From NCBI RefSeq assembly GCF_003590095.1, contig NC_039481.1, forward strand, positions 13,919,895-13,983,894: DNA of 64,000 nucleotides, written 5' to 3'. How positions within the stretch are numbered: the first letter of the stretch is position 1; each line of letters starts with the position of its first letter. Below the pieces are notes generated by a model. The model was not told where the DNA came from. It ran no database searches and saw only the letters and a list, made by a program, of their open reading frames with translations. Of this stretch, positions 40,543-55,700 are shown one piece after another. The position numbers and the translations under genes were made by a program. The stretch is from Trichoplusia ni. Taxonomy: Eukaryota; Arthropoda; Insecta; Lepidoptera; Noctuidae.

Positions 40543-43500
40543 GTCAGTACCTACACCTTATCTGTATTTTTGTAGTGTGACCCCTGAACGAACTTAGGAA
40601 TCATAGCGATTAATTTTATTGCGAACTTGTAGTTATCTAATTTATTAAGTACCTACCTAAATGTATGGTTATCGGACAGCAAAATAGGCGATAACAGTGG
40701 TGATGTATCTATTATTTTTAATGAACACTGGGTATCACTCTAAGGCAGCATTATTTCCACGTTATCACGTTGCTCAGGTAGGCAAAAATCTTTTGACGTA
40801 TTGTTTGCGACCTTGTGTTATCAGTAAAGTTGCATCAGCGTTGTGAAGTACCTACCTAATGTTGATTAATTAGTGTATACATATTAGTGCTATTTTAATC
40901 TAACCGTCGTGCAAATTTATTAAATTAATTATCAAGTTCACTAACAGCTCATTACCGATAAAAACTACTGAACATGATATGACTTGATGATATACTAATA
41001 TGCTTAGTAATTAGGTAGTATGTGAGAGCCTATGCCCTGTCAGGGAACCTTTAATCAGATTAAGAGTTCATAAGCGCAAACATTAGACGGCAATATTCCA
41101 AAGCAGCAAATTATTTCCTCGATCTTCGTTTACGACGTACCCGGAAAGATTAGCAGCCGATACCCAATACTGTAGCATGCTAATAATCATTCGCAGCATA
41201 GTTTAGATAGGATAGCCGCGCATAAAATCGCCATAGATGTTATCTGTACATTCTTAGAGCATATCAAAGCATTCATCTATACTTTACGTAGAACTTTAAT
41301 AAGATAAGTGCTTTAAGTACGATGGAATTCCTATACGTGAAGAAACTCATTCATTGGATTAACGTACAATAACTTATATTGCGCAGAATGCTCATCTGCT
41401 ATCATCATAACAACTTATGAATGAAGGTAAACAGGTGGAGCTCCCAGGTCCGTGACCCTGACTCGTAAAATTATTTCAAGAAGTATGAATGTCATCGGAG
41501 AAAGTCTAGGAACGTGTTCTTATATGCAGTCTAGACCGATCATATCGAATTAGTAATTAGTTGATCATGCGGAAACTGATATGATTTGCCATTTCTCATT
41601 TGTCAACTGCCGCCAAAAAACTATTTGAAGACCAGTCTGTCAGACGATTTTATTAATGTGTATCTACTAAAAGAATCCTTAGAAAAAAAAACTTTTATTC
41701 CTCCGAGACAAATCAACTCAACCGACTCCAAATTAAGCTTTGAAATAGAAACCTTTGATGTAGAGCAAATCAAAGTACGAAATAACATGATTACTATGTA
41801 ATATAATGTATATGTGTCAGACATCGCTCCAGTTCTTATTGGCACGGCTTCATAGGGTTTTACATCAAAAGTTCGCTCGAACATTCACATAAAGGCATTT
41901 GGTATCGACCGCGGGCCGCATTCCCCGCTCATATATTCCTTACTTTTATGAATGTTGCGTACACACGTCCGCATGTCCGTATTATTATTTCAGTGCCCGA
42001 ACTTCATCTATTATGTTTCATGTTTACTCCGAGTTCCTTATTTACCTTGGATGGAACTTCGCGATCGTTCGTTGTAACTTTTCCAGACTTTTGAAGTCGA
42101 AATCGTTGATGAGTTTCTCGTAGTTTTAATGCCGTAAGATTGTAATAGAAATGGCAATAAGCCATGTTAGGATATTAGACTAGAATTAGATTTGTAAGTT
42201 TGACAGTTATCGTAACTTTGCAAGAACTGATTAATTTAACTCCGAATTGTCGGGGCAGTGTCGCAGTGTCGTGTAGTTCTAATGTTTTCGTACATAAATA
42301 ATATTATTAAAGAGAAGTCGGAAGAAAACCTTACATTAAAAAATTGTATGTATTATCCACTGAATGCGGTCTGAGATAATAATATGTAATGTGGTTTATT
42401 TATCTTGAAATGTGATGCAAACTTCGACCCAAAGAGAGCAGAATAAAAAAAATGCTACCGTGATTGGATCAATGTCAAAAATATATGATTTAATTGTTGT
42501 TTTACATACTTGCCTTTCTAAAAATAAATACAAATAACAATTATAAATCTACGCAGTATTAAATATCAAAGCTCAGTCAAAATCTTATGAAAACGAGTCC
42601 GCATCTCATATGTCGCGGGTCGGGTCGGTCTAACATTTCAATAACGCCTTAACACAAATAGTTAGTCCCAGTGATTGCTGGGTATCGTGTGACTATTTCC
42701 ATGTATCTAGACCGAATGCTGCATTGGTACTCAACATTTTTATAGCAGGAATAGCTCGAGCTAGTCTGGACACTTTCATAATTGTTGACTATATGCTGTT
42801 GGGACAAAATAAGTTCCGAGTTATTCCATTTTGTGACCAAATTGTTAGAGCGTTGTTCACAAGCAAACGATCAAGTTGAAAGACTAGATGATGGTCAAAT
42901 TTTGCATTGCTTTGTGTCAGTATAAAGCAGAAGCGTATTATTATCCAGCTTAAAAAGAAACAAAGCAACCCTGAGATCAAGGCCAGTATAAGTCAACGCA
43001 AGCCGACCGTATTTCATGGACGACCTTTTTCAGAACAATACAGCTTCGCGCTGCATTATTCCCGTATTAATCATATCTTGTGGCTATCAGGCCGACCGCA
43101 CTTATACTTACCATTTCATTGAGTAAAATAGGGTTACATTCAGGAAGGGACTCCTTTTCGTAATAATACATGGGGTAGTGTTAACTTCCATACATCATTT
43201 TATCATTTTACCTATTTCATCCTTATACTTTCATTTTTTTGACAATTCAGAGAGCATCCAAAGTTCCTATTCACATCCTACATCCATCCTTGTATACATA
43301 TTTATATTTACCTATAAGTTAAAACACCATTTTAAATGAAAATGACCTGACATTTATTCCGGGATCTATATCCATATTCATCCTATTTATCGTCGGCCGC
43401 AGGTTGACAGCCCCTGAGCCGCGCGCCGCAGCGCCCGCTGTCCGGCCGACACCAATCATTGCTGACATCGCTCCGTCTCTATTGCCTCGCAATAAACAAG

Positions 43501-46500
43501 CGATTTTGCATGCATGTTTCTATTAGGCTTTATTGCTGACCCATTTTCAAACAACGTTGACTAACAAGGTTAACGTTATAGTGCAAACTTTTTCGTTCTC
43601 TTGTTACGAGTACCATTCGTTACTAAGTTTGTCGCGTTGATTGTTTTTAATTATTGCACAATGTTATAATCAGTTAACTGACGTTAATATTGATTTTTAA
43701 TGCATTTTGTTTGTAGGTTAAGGCGTTAATGTAGTATTGTTTGTTTTCTCTCGCGACCTGATTGTAATGAGTGATTGTGTTGGGTATAAACCTGTCGTTG
43801 ATAGCAATGATTGACGAGCTTTTAGCAGAAGCTGCTTTCCAGTTGCCAGCAGCTGGTAGTCCACCATTAATTGGAGATCTACTTTTAGAAGAAGATTGTA
43901 GTAGAATCTTGGATTTTCGCAAAAATCTTTGTGCGACGTACTATCTTAGAAAGCTAAAAGTGTTTACTTCATGTTGCACATGTTCACAAGGTGTACATAA
44001 CCCCAAGTTCAACGGGCTTTTATAGTATCTCATCAAATAGCTTGTAGTCATAAAGTCTCTTGTGTAAGTGGTCCAATAATTTTCACTAACACTTTAATTA
44101 AAAGTCGCGTATTGCGCATGTGCCGAAAGGGTAGGCAGGTAATTACCCACCACTCCCACCAGCGAGGCTGTCGCGTGCAGAAAGCTGAAGGACTAACGCC
44201 AGTTCGATACCTCCACATTGTTACGTTATTGCAGCAAATAATATTCCAGTTAAGTCTGCAGATATGAATAATGTTTGTTTAACGTTAATGGCCATGTGTT
44301 TGGTGACTAATGGACAGAACATTAATAATGATGAGTCTGTAGCGTTTAAAGTTAAACAATCGAATTACGTACAAGTATTGATCGCTGTTTGGCGGTCGTA
44401 GCCTGAGGAATTTCATACTGGTCACGGAAAGGACGTTGCCCGTCCGAACGACTAGCCTCTAGTAGAGAAATGTGTTATAAAAATCCAAAAATAAAAATAA
44501 ATCAAACTCGGATTATTAAGTTTGTTACTACCTTAATACTCTAATAAACGAAATAGAATGTATATTAGAAGCCTTTGCGCTACAGTAGCATTACTCTTAC
44601 TCAAAATACTTTAAAGGGGAATCTATAATCTTAGCAGTAGAGAATATTTTGCTATGTATTCAAAGAGGGCTTTCTTTATTCTAATAAATAGCAGAATCGA
44701 TATTAAGTTTCATAAAGAAAACAATAAATGAATAACACCTAATACCGTCCTATTACTTCCACCTTTATTGAATATTCCATCCGCGTGTTTCCTTTTATTA
44801 ATCATTATTATTGTAATTAAGTATTACACTAACTGAATCGAATCGAGACGAGCAGGTGACGCATGCCATCCCATGTAAAACAGACATTTCATTGACACAC
44901 TATTGTTTATCACGGCGGATGTCAAAGTTTTGCCGCAACGCCCCCCATGCGGGATTTGCGCAGTGAAGTATCCCAATGAAGGGATATTTTTGTGAATGAT
45001 TCTATTTTCATTATTGAGATACGACCCTCTACCAATCTGTTAAGTTATTTCGATTGTTGGTTCTGTTACACTTGGTATCAGAAATGAACTGTCCAGTACT
45101 TGCCTATTTTTTGCTCCTCTCGCATTAAAATTAGCAGATAGTCCAATAATCTAATTAACTCACAGAATATTCTAGAACTATTTACATTTATTGATGATGA
45201 ATCGTATGTTAACCAAGTATCGAAATCGTCGAACCTACACCAATTAGGGAAGTAGGTGTAAAACAGATAAAAAACCAGATGCCCTAATAAGTTTCCGTAT
45301 TTTGTTGTGATTTGTTTTGAGAGGGCAAAAACAATGCATCCTCTTTATGTTATAACCTCTTCCATACTTACATGTAAACCTCCTTCAGGTAATCCACTGC
45401 AAAGAAAACTTTCATCAGCATTTCTTTGTCCCCATCACGTAACCCATAATAGTTACCACTTTAGAACAGTTGATCACCGATCACCGTAGTCAAGTGCATC
45501 ACTTTTTGCTTGCGATATTCATGCGTCGTATTGTTCTGTCAGGTTCGTTTCTCTGCGCTTGCGCACGTGAGAAACAGGTCTCGGTCCCGGAAGGCTGAAT
45601 ACTATCAATCGAGATGTTTTTACCTCGCGTGTCATACAAATTACATAGATATCACTTTGTGCTGTTAGGTTTGTTGAACTGTTATATTTAATTATCTTTT
45701 TGTTGGTTTAATCTTTTTTTTATGTATTTGGGTATTAGTATAACTATAGGTACAGATGTAAGTGTTTTACGACGGTAACATTACGACATTTTCACACTTT
45801 GTCGTTATCAATATTAAATTAAAAATAAAACATTTCAGTCGATCTAGAATTTACTAGAAATATAACGAAAAGAAGCGGTTAAGTGAGTACGCTTTACAAA
45901 TATTTTTTTACTAAACAGACGCTCCATTCTTTTTCCTATTTCATTTGTCATGTTTATTCAAACATTTCATAACACACAATGGGAGTTAACCCTCAAATCC
46001 ACAGTGGGTCACACAAGACCCTTCGAATGACACGAAAAATTAACCAGATCATTGTCATAACAAACGAATAATGTATTATACGATCGTATAACTGTATTAT
46101 AACGATTTCTATTTTATTAGTAGTAGTTCGTACCGCGGACTAAATTTTTCTGCTTAAAACCGGATTTTTTTGTTATTTATGAGTATAAAGCTGAAGATAA
46201 CGATATGGCCTCAAAATTAATGACGGAATGTTATAAAATTGCAACAAAATACGAAACATTGTTTTTTAAATTAATTTGATTGGCTTTTTGTAAATCTGAG
46301 TTTTTAATTTATCTCGAACTAACGGTATACATATTGCAGTATTTTCGACTACTCCGAAATCGTAATACAGTAATCGAAAAATATTTACTTACCCACGTAA
46401 AGTATGCAGAACGATCCATAAAATGTGATAAGTAAACCGTATAGCGAGTACTTTATTTGTTTCGGGAGGTAATCTGTGGCTTTGAAGCTTTTACGCGGAA

Positions 46501-49500
46501 TACACCTACACTTTTGTACAAAGATACGAATATTTATCTTCAGATACAGAAATGTATAAAACGTACCTGCATCCACATTCCAGCATCTCCAATTGAGAAC
46601 GCATCTTCTAGCTTTAAATCATTCAGAAGCAGGCCCATAAGCCATTGATTGCCTCAATTAAAATATTCGTTTTGTAATTTATTTCCCAATCGTAAAATTA
46701 ATTTCTTGTCGCCAATAAATTACTAGATTCTACTTCAGCAAAAAACATGGCGGTTTCTTTGACTGGCCGTTACAAAAACCGATCTCCATTGGAATCCTTT
46801 TTGTTACTTCAATAAATAGCACTGCCTTCCTAGAGAGGCTTCCGTAAAAAAACTAACAATAGGATTATGCGTTACGAAAATAAACCTTAAAACCGAAGCA
46901 ATAAAACTTATATTTTTTTCTATAAACTTGCCCATTTTCCGAGAACCGTCAGTTCTACAGGTAGGTTCTCAAGGGAGTGAATGACACTTAAATATACTCG
47001 TACGCACGTAAAATGAATTGGATCGCAGCCAAAATGATATTATGAATGAACACGCATTTCAATCGACGACGATAAGACAGCAAAAACTAGCTACTAAATA
47101 ACTTGCTTAAAAGTAATAGGTGTTTTAATAAAAATATAAATTAATTTATTACATTTTTAATGAATTTATTTATTTGTTGGATTAATGTATAAATAACTTT
47201 TCCAAATAACAATAAAATTTGGAAACAAAAGCATAAAGTTTTTAATTACCTTCGTAACTTTTTTAAACCCTTAAAAGTGCACGTAATGGCCTTTATTGCC
47301 TTGCATCGTGCAAGTACTAACAAAGTAGCAAAGTAAGAGAAAATTCAAGAACAAAATAAATACGCGGACACATCGCATTTAAGTGTTGATATTTCTGAAC
47401 GAATGTTTATTTATGAAGCGTCTGCGAATTTCTGTGAAGCTGTTATTGAAAGGAATTTGACTTCGTCCGTTTGCACAATAACTTTTAGTTTTCTTTTGAG
47501 GGTTAATATGCAAATACAAGTGAAGTGTTTAAGGCTGTGCATATAGACTGAGGTGTTTGAAAATACTTAGTATTTTGTCATTCAGTAAGAAACAACTAAA
47601 GAGCCTAGTTTCAATTAATGTACTTTAAACCGACGATTGAAAACAGCGACTGTGCTGGCCGTAGCCTCAATGTAGCTATTTCATTGATTGTCGGCAAATA
47701 TGCTGGCTTTGATAGTTCCTTGAAATTGCATTATCGATTAGGCTAACATGACCCAACCTTCATCCATTGCTATGTGTGTTAGTATACCAGCCCTTACCTT
47801 TTTATTAATTTACTGTTGGAATATTTTCACGTACTTGCCTAATTCAGCTGATCCTAATCAAATATTTGGTGACGGCAGGCCTTTCAAAAACTTAGAAGTT
47901 ATAATGGAACCTTAAGACCTGTCGCATTTTGATGAATCGATTGCGTAGAACAATGGTACGTTCATATTTAGTTTTAAGATTAGTTTAGCAAAAGAAAATC
48001 AAAAGTTGACCTCTTTTGATAACTCCACCTTTCTTTTCCTCGAACAACCTCGTAATGAGATATTAAAAATCTCTCAAACAGCTAGAAAGTCAACAGGGCA
48101 GTGAGTCTTTTCAAGTCTATTGTAATAAAATTCATGTTTGCTGGTGTCCACAATGCGATCGTGGTCGCACGAAGTCGTGACCCGACCTACGGAGACGACA
48201 GCGCCATCTATTGTGCGAAGATGTACAATTCCTTGGCATTGAAAACCGCGCATCGAAAATTCAATGGCTACGCTTCAGGTTTCGTTGGCAATGCGATATT
48301 TTTGCGATAGTGCAGTGATTTATAGTTGTTTTGTAATATTAATGAGGTTATTAGATCAGTAAAAGTAAAGCATGTGTGTAGTAATGCTTAGATTAAATTT
48401 GTTTTCACTGCAAAATTGAGATGGTTAAGGAAATAAAGTTGTAGCTGCAAAATAACAAGGTAGTTGATGATACTTATTGTAAGTATTATCACTATTACTA
48501 ATTTAGTCAAAACAGACATATGACAAAAACATTAACTGCTTTGCCAATTGCTGACAAACAGTAAACACGTAACTAAATTGTTCGGTATGTAAATAGATAA
48601 TGTTGTTTACGTAAACAACCATCTTCTCCTGTGATAACACTTGACAGATGTGGAAGCGGGACAAAACATTCTACTGCGTAGAGTGGCATCTTTCTTCCAC
48701 AGCTGCATCAGTCCAAAGTGTTGGTCCCTGACCACTTAAAAGTACCACGGGTAATGAAACAATGTATACGCTCGGGGGATCAATTGTTTGAAAAGCTTTT
48801 GTTTTAAAGTAAAATAACAGCTCACAGCTTATTACGATGTTTTGTAATACAATTTGTATGAACACAGAACAGGCGTGAGTAAAAAATACTTATTGAGGCT
48901 TTTAAATCGATCGAATAGATTATAATTGAACTTGTTATTTAAATATACGTATTTGTAATATTGATAAGATGTTTTGCACTTTGAATTCGATATTTTTAAT
49001 GTTTGTAAAACAAATTATTGCATAAAGTTAAATTCTTGAATCATTCTGTACTTGTACCGATTACATTACAGATTTGTAAAATTATTTAAAATCTTGAAAA
49101 ACAATAGCTGTTACATCGTTGCTCATAGTACTATCAGGCTAGTATTAATAATAGCTTATTTTTAATCACCGTGTGTCTTAGATTAAGGAGAACCACTTAA
49201 CAATTTTGATAACATTCAAATTCTATTTTAATTATAATTTATCATAGGTTATAATTGAAAAAACATTCACAATATTAAACTAACATAAATTACAGTCACG
49301 AAAAAATACGAGAGAAATAATAGTACAATCACATCTTTTTCAGAGTTCCGCATCCAAAGAACGTGACTAACATTTGAAATTTTCACAATTTTTTTTTTCT
49401 GTTGCGCTATATTACAATTACGGTATAAAATATTAATATAAATGTTTAGAGGGCCATAGAACAAGCTTAATGGTACGAATCCGCTCTTGGCCCAGAATTA

Positions 49501-49660
49501 TTAATTTGAAATATGAATTAGTGTAAATAATTCTTTTTTACGTTATTAAATATATATATACCTGCCTACCTACTCCTACTGAACAAAGTGTTAATCATAA
49601 ACAATTTGACAAGCAATAAGATTCAAGACAAAAGTTTTGTTATAACACTAGCCAACGATT
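40543..49660 (+). other. Presumed first intron of spire, part 1; no exon recognised
   Basis: AT-rich sequence without supported exons. Points of note: a GC-rich 59-base block bounded by an 8-bp inverted repeat (43392-43399 with 43443-43450); overlapping open frames on both strands at 43674-44025, with plus-strand peptide MIDELLAEAAFQLPAAGSPP, of unknown nature; and a patch at about 44110-44215 (ccgaaagggtaggcaggtaa) that resembles a dispersed lepidopteran repeat. None is firm enough for a separate gene call. Confidence 0.4.
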
Positions 49661-49741
49661 TGCATGGAACAAAACGTACGTTGCATCTAAGATGGGGTGT
49701 CGACGTCCTTGCAAAGCCAAGGTCGATCGATAGCCAGCTCG

Positions 49742-49777
49742 TGACGTCACGTTCCGCCATTTCGCCGCGTGACGTCA
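49742..49777. promoter_or_regulatory. Pair of palindromic CRE sites
   Basis: TGACGTCA occurs at 49742-49749 and again at 49770-49777, 28 bases apart, within a short CpG-bearing patch of an AT-rich intron. TGACGTCA is the CREB/ATF consensus. A nearby GTCGAC and ATCGATCGAT-type words add to the palindrome content. An intronic enhancer or alternative promoter is possible; no start exon is seen nearby. Confidence 0.35.
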
Positions 49778-49799
49778 TTGTTCCCAAATAAACATATTA

Positions 49800-52700
49800 C
49801 AGGGTATAGTATTTTCGTACTAGTGTTTACATTCTAAAAGCGTAAATGTAACGTATGACTGTATTTAGTGAGAATAAAACCTATATATGTTTAAACGTTT
49901 ATGACTATCGTTTACAAAATAAAACTCCTATTAAATTCTCGATATTCTATCCCATTTTTGGCCATTGAAAATGCTTTCGATTACTCTCTGATTTATCTCT
50001 CTCTGGATCAGACTTTAAATTTCTATAACATTATATTGTGAAGTTCATGATAAGGATTTTCATAGTATCCGAAACTAGTCGGGCGATCGCGATAAATACG
50101 CGTGAGCAAACCCTAGTATCATTAAATCGTAGTAATGTTAGTATGTTGATCAACAAAGTTAATTGACAGTAGTAATTAAGTTCTAATGCCAGTGTTTAAC
50201 GTAAAGGAATCCATTCATGCGTCCATGTATGTACATGCGCATAAGAACCTCAAGTGTGGTGCTCAATGCGAAGTCCCGTGATCTCACCCACTCAGCCATT
50301 TAGATTACACTACGTAAGGGTTGATAAACACTGCGTTGAGTATTAGTATTAAAAATATTGCAAGAAAGACAGTAATAAAATATAACAACATTTAATTTTG
50401 AATAGCGCAATCAGCACAGATGATTATAATTCGATATTTAATCGAACTATATGGTCATTTGAAATAACACTGTTTTTAAAAACAAAACATAAAATTTTGC
50501 AGAAACTCCAAAATTATTAAAATGTTTACTTTAAATCATCATAATGTTTCTTTGCCGTAGTCACAGTATACAACCCGCAAAATCTAACCACATCTGATAT
50601 TTCAGCTTGAAACTCAACTCAGCATCTACATGTTTCAGGCATAATGTTTAACGACCAATGTTAAACGTTACATGCATCAGTACACGCGTCAAATGACGCG
50701 CAATGTACCGAGATGTAGCGGTGACGTGCGATATGAACGTAAAGTCGCTAGTGGTAATCCACGTGAGAGTGACTCGTTATGCAAGGCCAGTAGCGTCAAC
50801 AAGAAGGTTTTTTTCTAAGAATTAGAAGTAAATCTTCGTGTGAAAACAATTAACTATAATACTGCATTATTCAATAAACTTAAACGCAACGTTTATTCCT
50901 AACGGTGTTGTAATTACAATTATTGGCAAAACACGGTACTCAGAAACGATTGCTGATGCGAATTATAATTTAATAGTTAGTGATATTGCTCTCTTAGAGC
51001 TTGACCATTTCACAGAAGTACAAGTCTATAATGATGGGTATTACGTGATTTTCATTTTGCATAGATGATGATAAATCGCGTTAATGTGTAGCGGTCCTAA
51101 GCCACGCGACCGACCGGTCTCGAGCATCGCGCTTCGCACGCAATTACACGATCGATCACAGCTCTTCCTTATTTGCAGCTGAAGCATTCCATATAGGCTC
51201 CATAAAACGCGGAGAAAGCTATTTCCACTCGGTAATTGTTGTCCTAAATGTTTTTTTAAAGTGATTTTATTGTAACGGACTGAATTTAAATAATATGCCT
51301 CCTGTATTTATCTCTGCTAGAAGATTTACTTTTGAATGGTAATTTTTATTGTGATTTGAGCACATTTGTGTTTTTATGGTATTAATATTTATCATTTCGC
51401 TTTTCTTTAGGATTCTTTTATGCCTTCATTCAACTGAAATGATTTATATCGTCAGGATGAATATCTTTAAGGAATACATTTCTATGTAGAGTAAATCTAT
51501 AAATAGCGGACACTTCAATGCCATTCACACACTTTATCTTTTACACGTGTATTCCGGATCTACATATGAATATTCCACTACCTAGTTCCTTTGTCTCTCA
51601 TTATCATCCTGTGTCTTATCAGGCCTTTGTACAATGTCTATTCTTCTCCCATTCATCAGTTCTTCTCAGCAGTTCTTCTCAACATTTTTCAATTCATCTA
51701 TTTTCTTTTTCCTTTTACCACGAAAGTATTTCTGACCACGATTGTCATGTAACCACACACATACGTAACGTTTTTCTTAGTAAAGCACCAGACAAATTAT
51801 CAATTGTAAAGGATGATCTATCAACTTTCTAATGTGTTGTGTGTAGGTGCCATTATCAAGTAGATAACGAGTCGAGTCGACCTTTGATTGAGTTAAACGC
51901 TTCAGATTATCTGGTATGCGTCATACCGGTGCTATGTAATGCCCGATATCATTTTGATTATAATTGAGATATGATTTTTTGTTATTTGTAATTTCTCTTC
52001 GATCACATTTATTCGCATGAATTTCTACCTGTTTTACATGGAGTTTAATTCTGCTAATCTTTCGTGAAACTACTTCAACATCTATGTTATAATAATATTG
52101 GCTCACAGCGCGCCTAATTATGTCATTTAGAATTATTTTTTGCCTGTTTCCATCAGAATGTAATGTCCGCATTGTCCTCAGTAATTTTGAATGCCGAAAT
52201 CCGCCATAACATCCGCGGTTGTAGCGTCAGCGTCAGTTAGAATATTCCGGCTCACTCTTGTATTCTGTTATTTTAATTGACTTGCGATCTTCCGGCGCGT
52301 TTCGTTTGGACAGTGGGAAACAATAAACTTAACGGTTGACTGTAATTGAAGTTCAAGGCCCGTAAAATGGCCGGCCGTAGTAACATTTACATAATACGTT
52401 ACGTTTTATACTTTGACTCGCTTTCGACAGTTTCGTCTGGAAACAGTGCGTGCGAATCAAAGTTTTTAGTGATCGGGTAATTATACTGTGGATCACATAG
52501 ATTTCGTAAACTGGGATTTGGTCGTAGGTACACTGACGTGCATTAAAAGTATTACGTCATATGTTTTGGGCGTTGAAAATCATAATATTCAATCAAAATC
52601 AAAACATCATGTTGTGATTTCCAATATTACGGTTCGTGTAGTACAAAATCTGAAACAAGGTACCAATTATTCACACAGAAAAGTTGCATAATATTGGGTC

Positions 52701-55700
52701 ATACATTCAACGACCGCTGAAACGAATTAAATACATTATTATAATAAACACCATGTTGATAATATGAACAAACACACAACAGCACACGTTATCGTACATC
52801 TACAATTCGTCGCAGGCTCTATGGCTGCGCTCGCTTCACTTTCGATTTTGACAGCTAACAAATTGCGTACACCTGATTCTGCTCCGTCACAAACTAGATG
52901 TCTGAAATTGAAATAATTTAGCAAAACATTACCGAGGATTTAAAAAAAAATGCGTGTACTAAACTATTTATGGCTTTTCTTAATCAAGCCTTAGGCATTG
53001 TCTCTCACGAGACTATTTTATCACTTCACACAATTAACATAAAACATGAAGAGTCGAATGAAAAAGCATATGTTCTGAATATATTATTGTACAGTATATC
53101 GGTAAAAGGTCCATAAATTATACTGAGATTATTGTCTTTATATTCTAATTAGGCACAAAGTTCCGAGGGATTCCACGGCGTGCCACAAAGCAGGCCTCGA
53201 CTGTTGATGTCAAGATAACATTCTCAGTCTAATAATGAATGAACAATAGATTCTCACATTTAAACAAGCCAATCCTTTTCTGGCTTACTCTAGGGAAATC
53301 CGTTGTAAAGCTAAAGAATGAAATCATGTGACGATGTATTTTTATGAAATGAAGTTACTGTTCTCGCCGCCTTATGTAATGAAATGCATTACTTAAAAAA
53401 ACAACATTCTTCTTTGTAAGTAATTTTGATTAGGAAGATAAGGGCCCGGCGAAGGTTTTATTTATCACGTCTGACTAAATACGGTCGTGTATTCTATGAG
53501 CGATGCACACGTTCTTATAAAGCATTTACCATCTTAGGCAACACCCATTATTTTACCATAGCCATCGATATATTAAGTAATCCGAAGATGCACTCGCCAC
53601 ATGCCGTCGAATTAAAAATTACGCCCTGTATTGAGAAATTCAGTGCGTCGAACCGGAACTCATATTACGTAAGTTTGTGTTTACCATGTAATGAGGCATT
53701 TATAAATTGATGAACCGGCTTCTCGGATTGTCGAATTAAAATGAGTGATGTTCGGAATGATAACAATGACATATTTATGGAGCCATCTTCTGAGGAAATC
53801 GTAACGACTCAGTTTCCCATTCCCAATGGCATTGCGTCAATGTCAATGGCACTGGGTTTAAATGACTTTTTATTGCACCATTTTCAATTGCTATTTGTAT
53901 AGCCAGTATAATTATGAAGCATAAATGTATTGATGTTTCCGCGGCCTAAGATTAAGATACAACTTCACGTGATAATCTTGGACTTGAAGATTGTATAAGA
54001 TTGAAATATGAGGAATGCTATTTGAACACAGTTTGTATTATGGTTAGGTTTTAAAATGAACTACAAAAATGTAGCGTCGAACCTAAACATAATCTAGTCT
54101 TAGATGAAGATGAACCCGTACTCAAAAAATGTTTACTTAACTTTATTTACTGGAAAACTATTGTAGCCTCGGGTGTTATCGGTGCACAAGGGAACCAGTT
54201 TTAAATCTCAACTCGAAGATAATTTAATGAAATTGTGAGTTTCGTAAGAGTGTACCGTCTAGATACGCTGCCCATCCTTTGTGGCATGGGAACCGAGCGA
54301 GACTAGTGTAGTGAGGGAAGTGGTCTCGACATCTTTTTATATTCTTTCATTATTCAAATCTGCAACAATAAAGAATTGTGCTTATGTTTGTGAATTGTTG
54401 ACAATTTAATTTGCGGGGAAAAAAAACAGTTTACAGTTCCTAGTTGCATCATAATGGCCTTCAGATCGTTTTGTTTTTGCTTTTTAGTTTTAAGAATAAC
54501 GCTGTCCTTATCTACGACTTTCATCTCTCATCAAGCTATCTCTGTCGTTATCTTGATTCTATAATCACATTTAAAACGTCGCGGCTCAAACAGCAATTAA
54601 AATTATTTGTAATTACCACGTCTGAATGTTTATACGAATGCATCTTGGATTATTATGTTTATTATCTAATTATATATTAATTAACAGAAATGTTTACCTA
54701 ATAGTCGGTAATATTACAAGCGCTAACAGTTTAATTACGGTTTTAATTCAGCTACTTTTTATTTTGTCGAGTTTAATTAAAGTTTTAGTCGATTGTAATT
54801 GCCCATCACTAGTTAATGGTCATGCTGTAGCCTGTGGAGCTCTTTTCTTTTTCTAGTGTATGTAACAAGCCTGTATCGTGGGAAACACGATGATAGGTGC
54901 AAATTTCTACCAGCGCAAATCGTTTCGATGGTAGATAACAAAAAAGTGCAGTTAAACTATCCTAAATGGTGTTTGCTCTTTTGTTTTCTTTTAAGATCCG
55001 TATCAGCGTATAACGTTTCGTTTCCTTTTACGTAACAATATCTTTTATTTATTCTTCTTTATATAATACATGCAAATTTGGAGGCATCGATTTGAAAAAT
55101 CATGTAATAGGCTGTATTATTTCTTACGGTTGTTTGATTCTATGATAAAGGTGTTAGTAAAAGTTCTCGCTTTGTTCATTTGGAGAGTGAAGGATTTGAC
55201 AACTTGACAATATCGAGCTTTTCTTTTTCTTCCATTGTGTGATCCTCGGTATGGTCATGTCTGATGAATGATAACGTCAGATAATTTGGTACTGATATGT
55301 TTCACGATAGATTCTATAAAGGCTTATGTCTCCCTTGCCTAACGGAAATTGTTCACTTGAGGGTTGATTTTGTTTCCTTCAAGTTAACAATTATTATTTG
55401 ATGAATGTAACAATACTTGGATTGTAACTTTGGCAAATGTAGCAGGATCCTGATGACATCACTAAGTTTGTATATCAACATTTTGTGACAATTCAGTGGG
55501 AGTCTGTTTTTGACCGTTTTATGGTTTTGCCTCCTTTATCGGCCGGTCCTATTGTGTCATAGATACAATCTGCGAGCGACAAAAGAGTTTTAATTTGCCA
55601 TTCGTGGTGCTTTTAAATGTCCAGCTTTATTATGTAGCCATATTATATGGTCCCAATTGTTCTTTTCATGTTCAAATCCAAATGAATGCTATAAATAAGG

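Noticed and set aside
48101..48310. 69-codon frame in a CpG-bearing patch
   Set aside because: I considered a transposon remnant, but no motif could be matched.
51518..51832. 104-codon frame in the spire intron
   Set aside because: Pyrimidine-rich sequence yielding Ser/Phe/His runs; no domain, no splice or promoter context.
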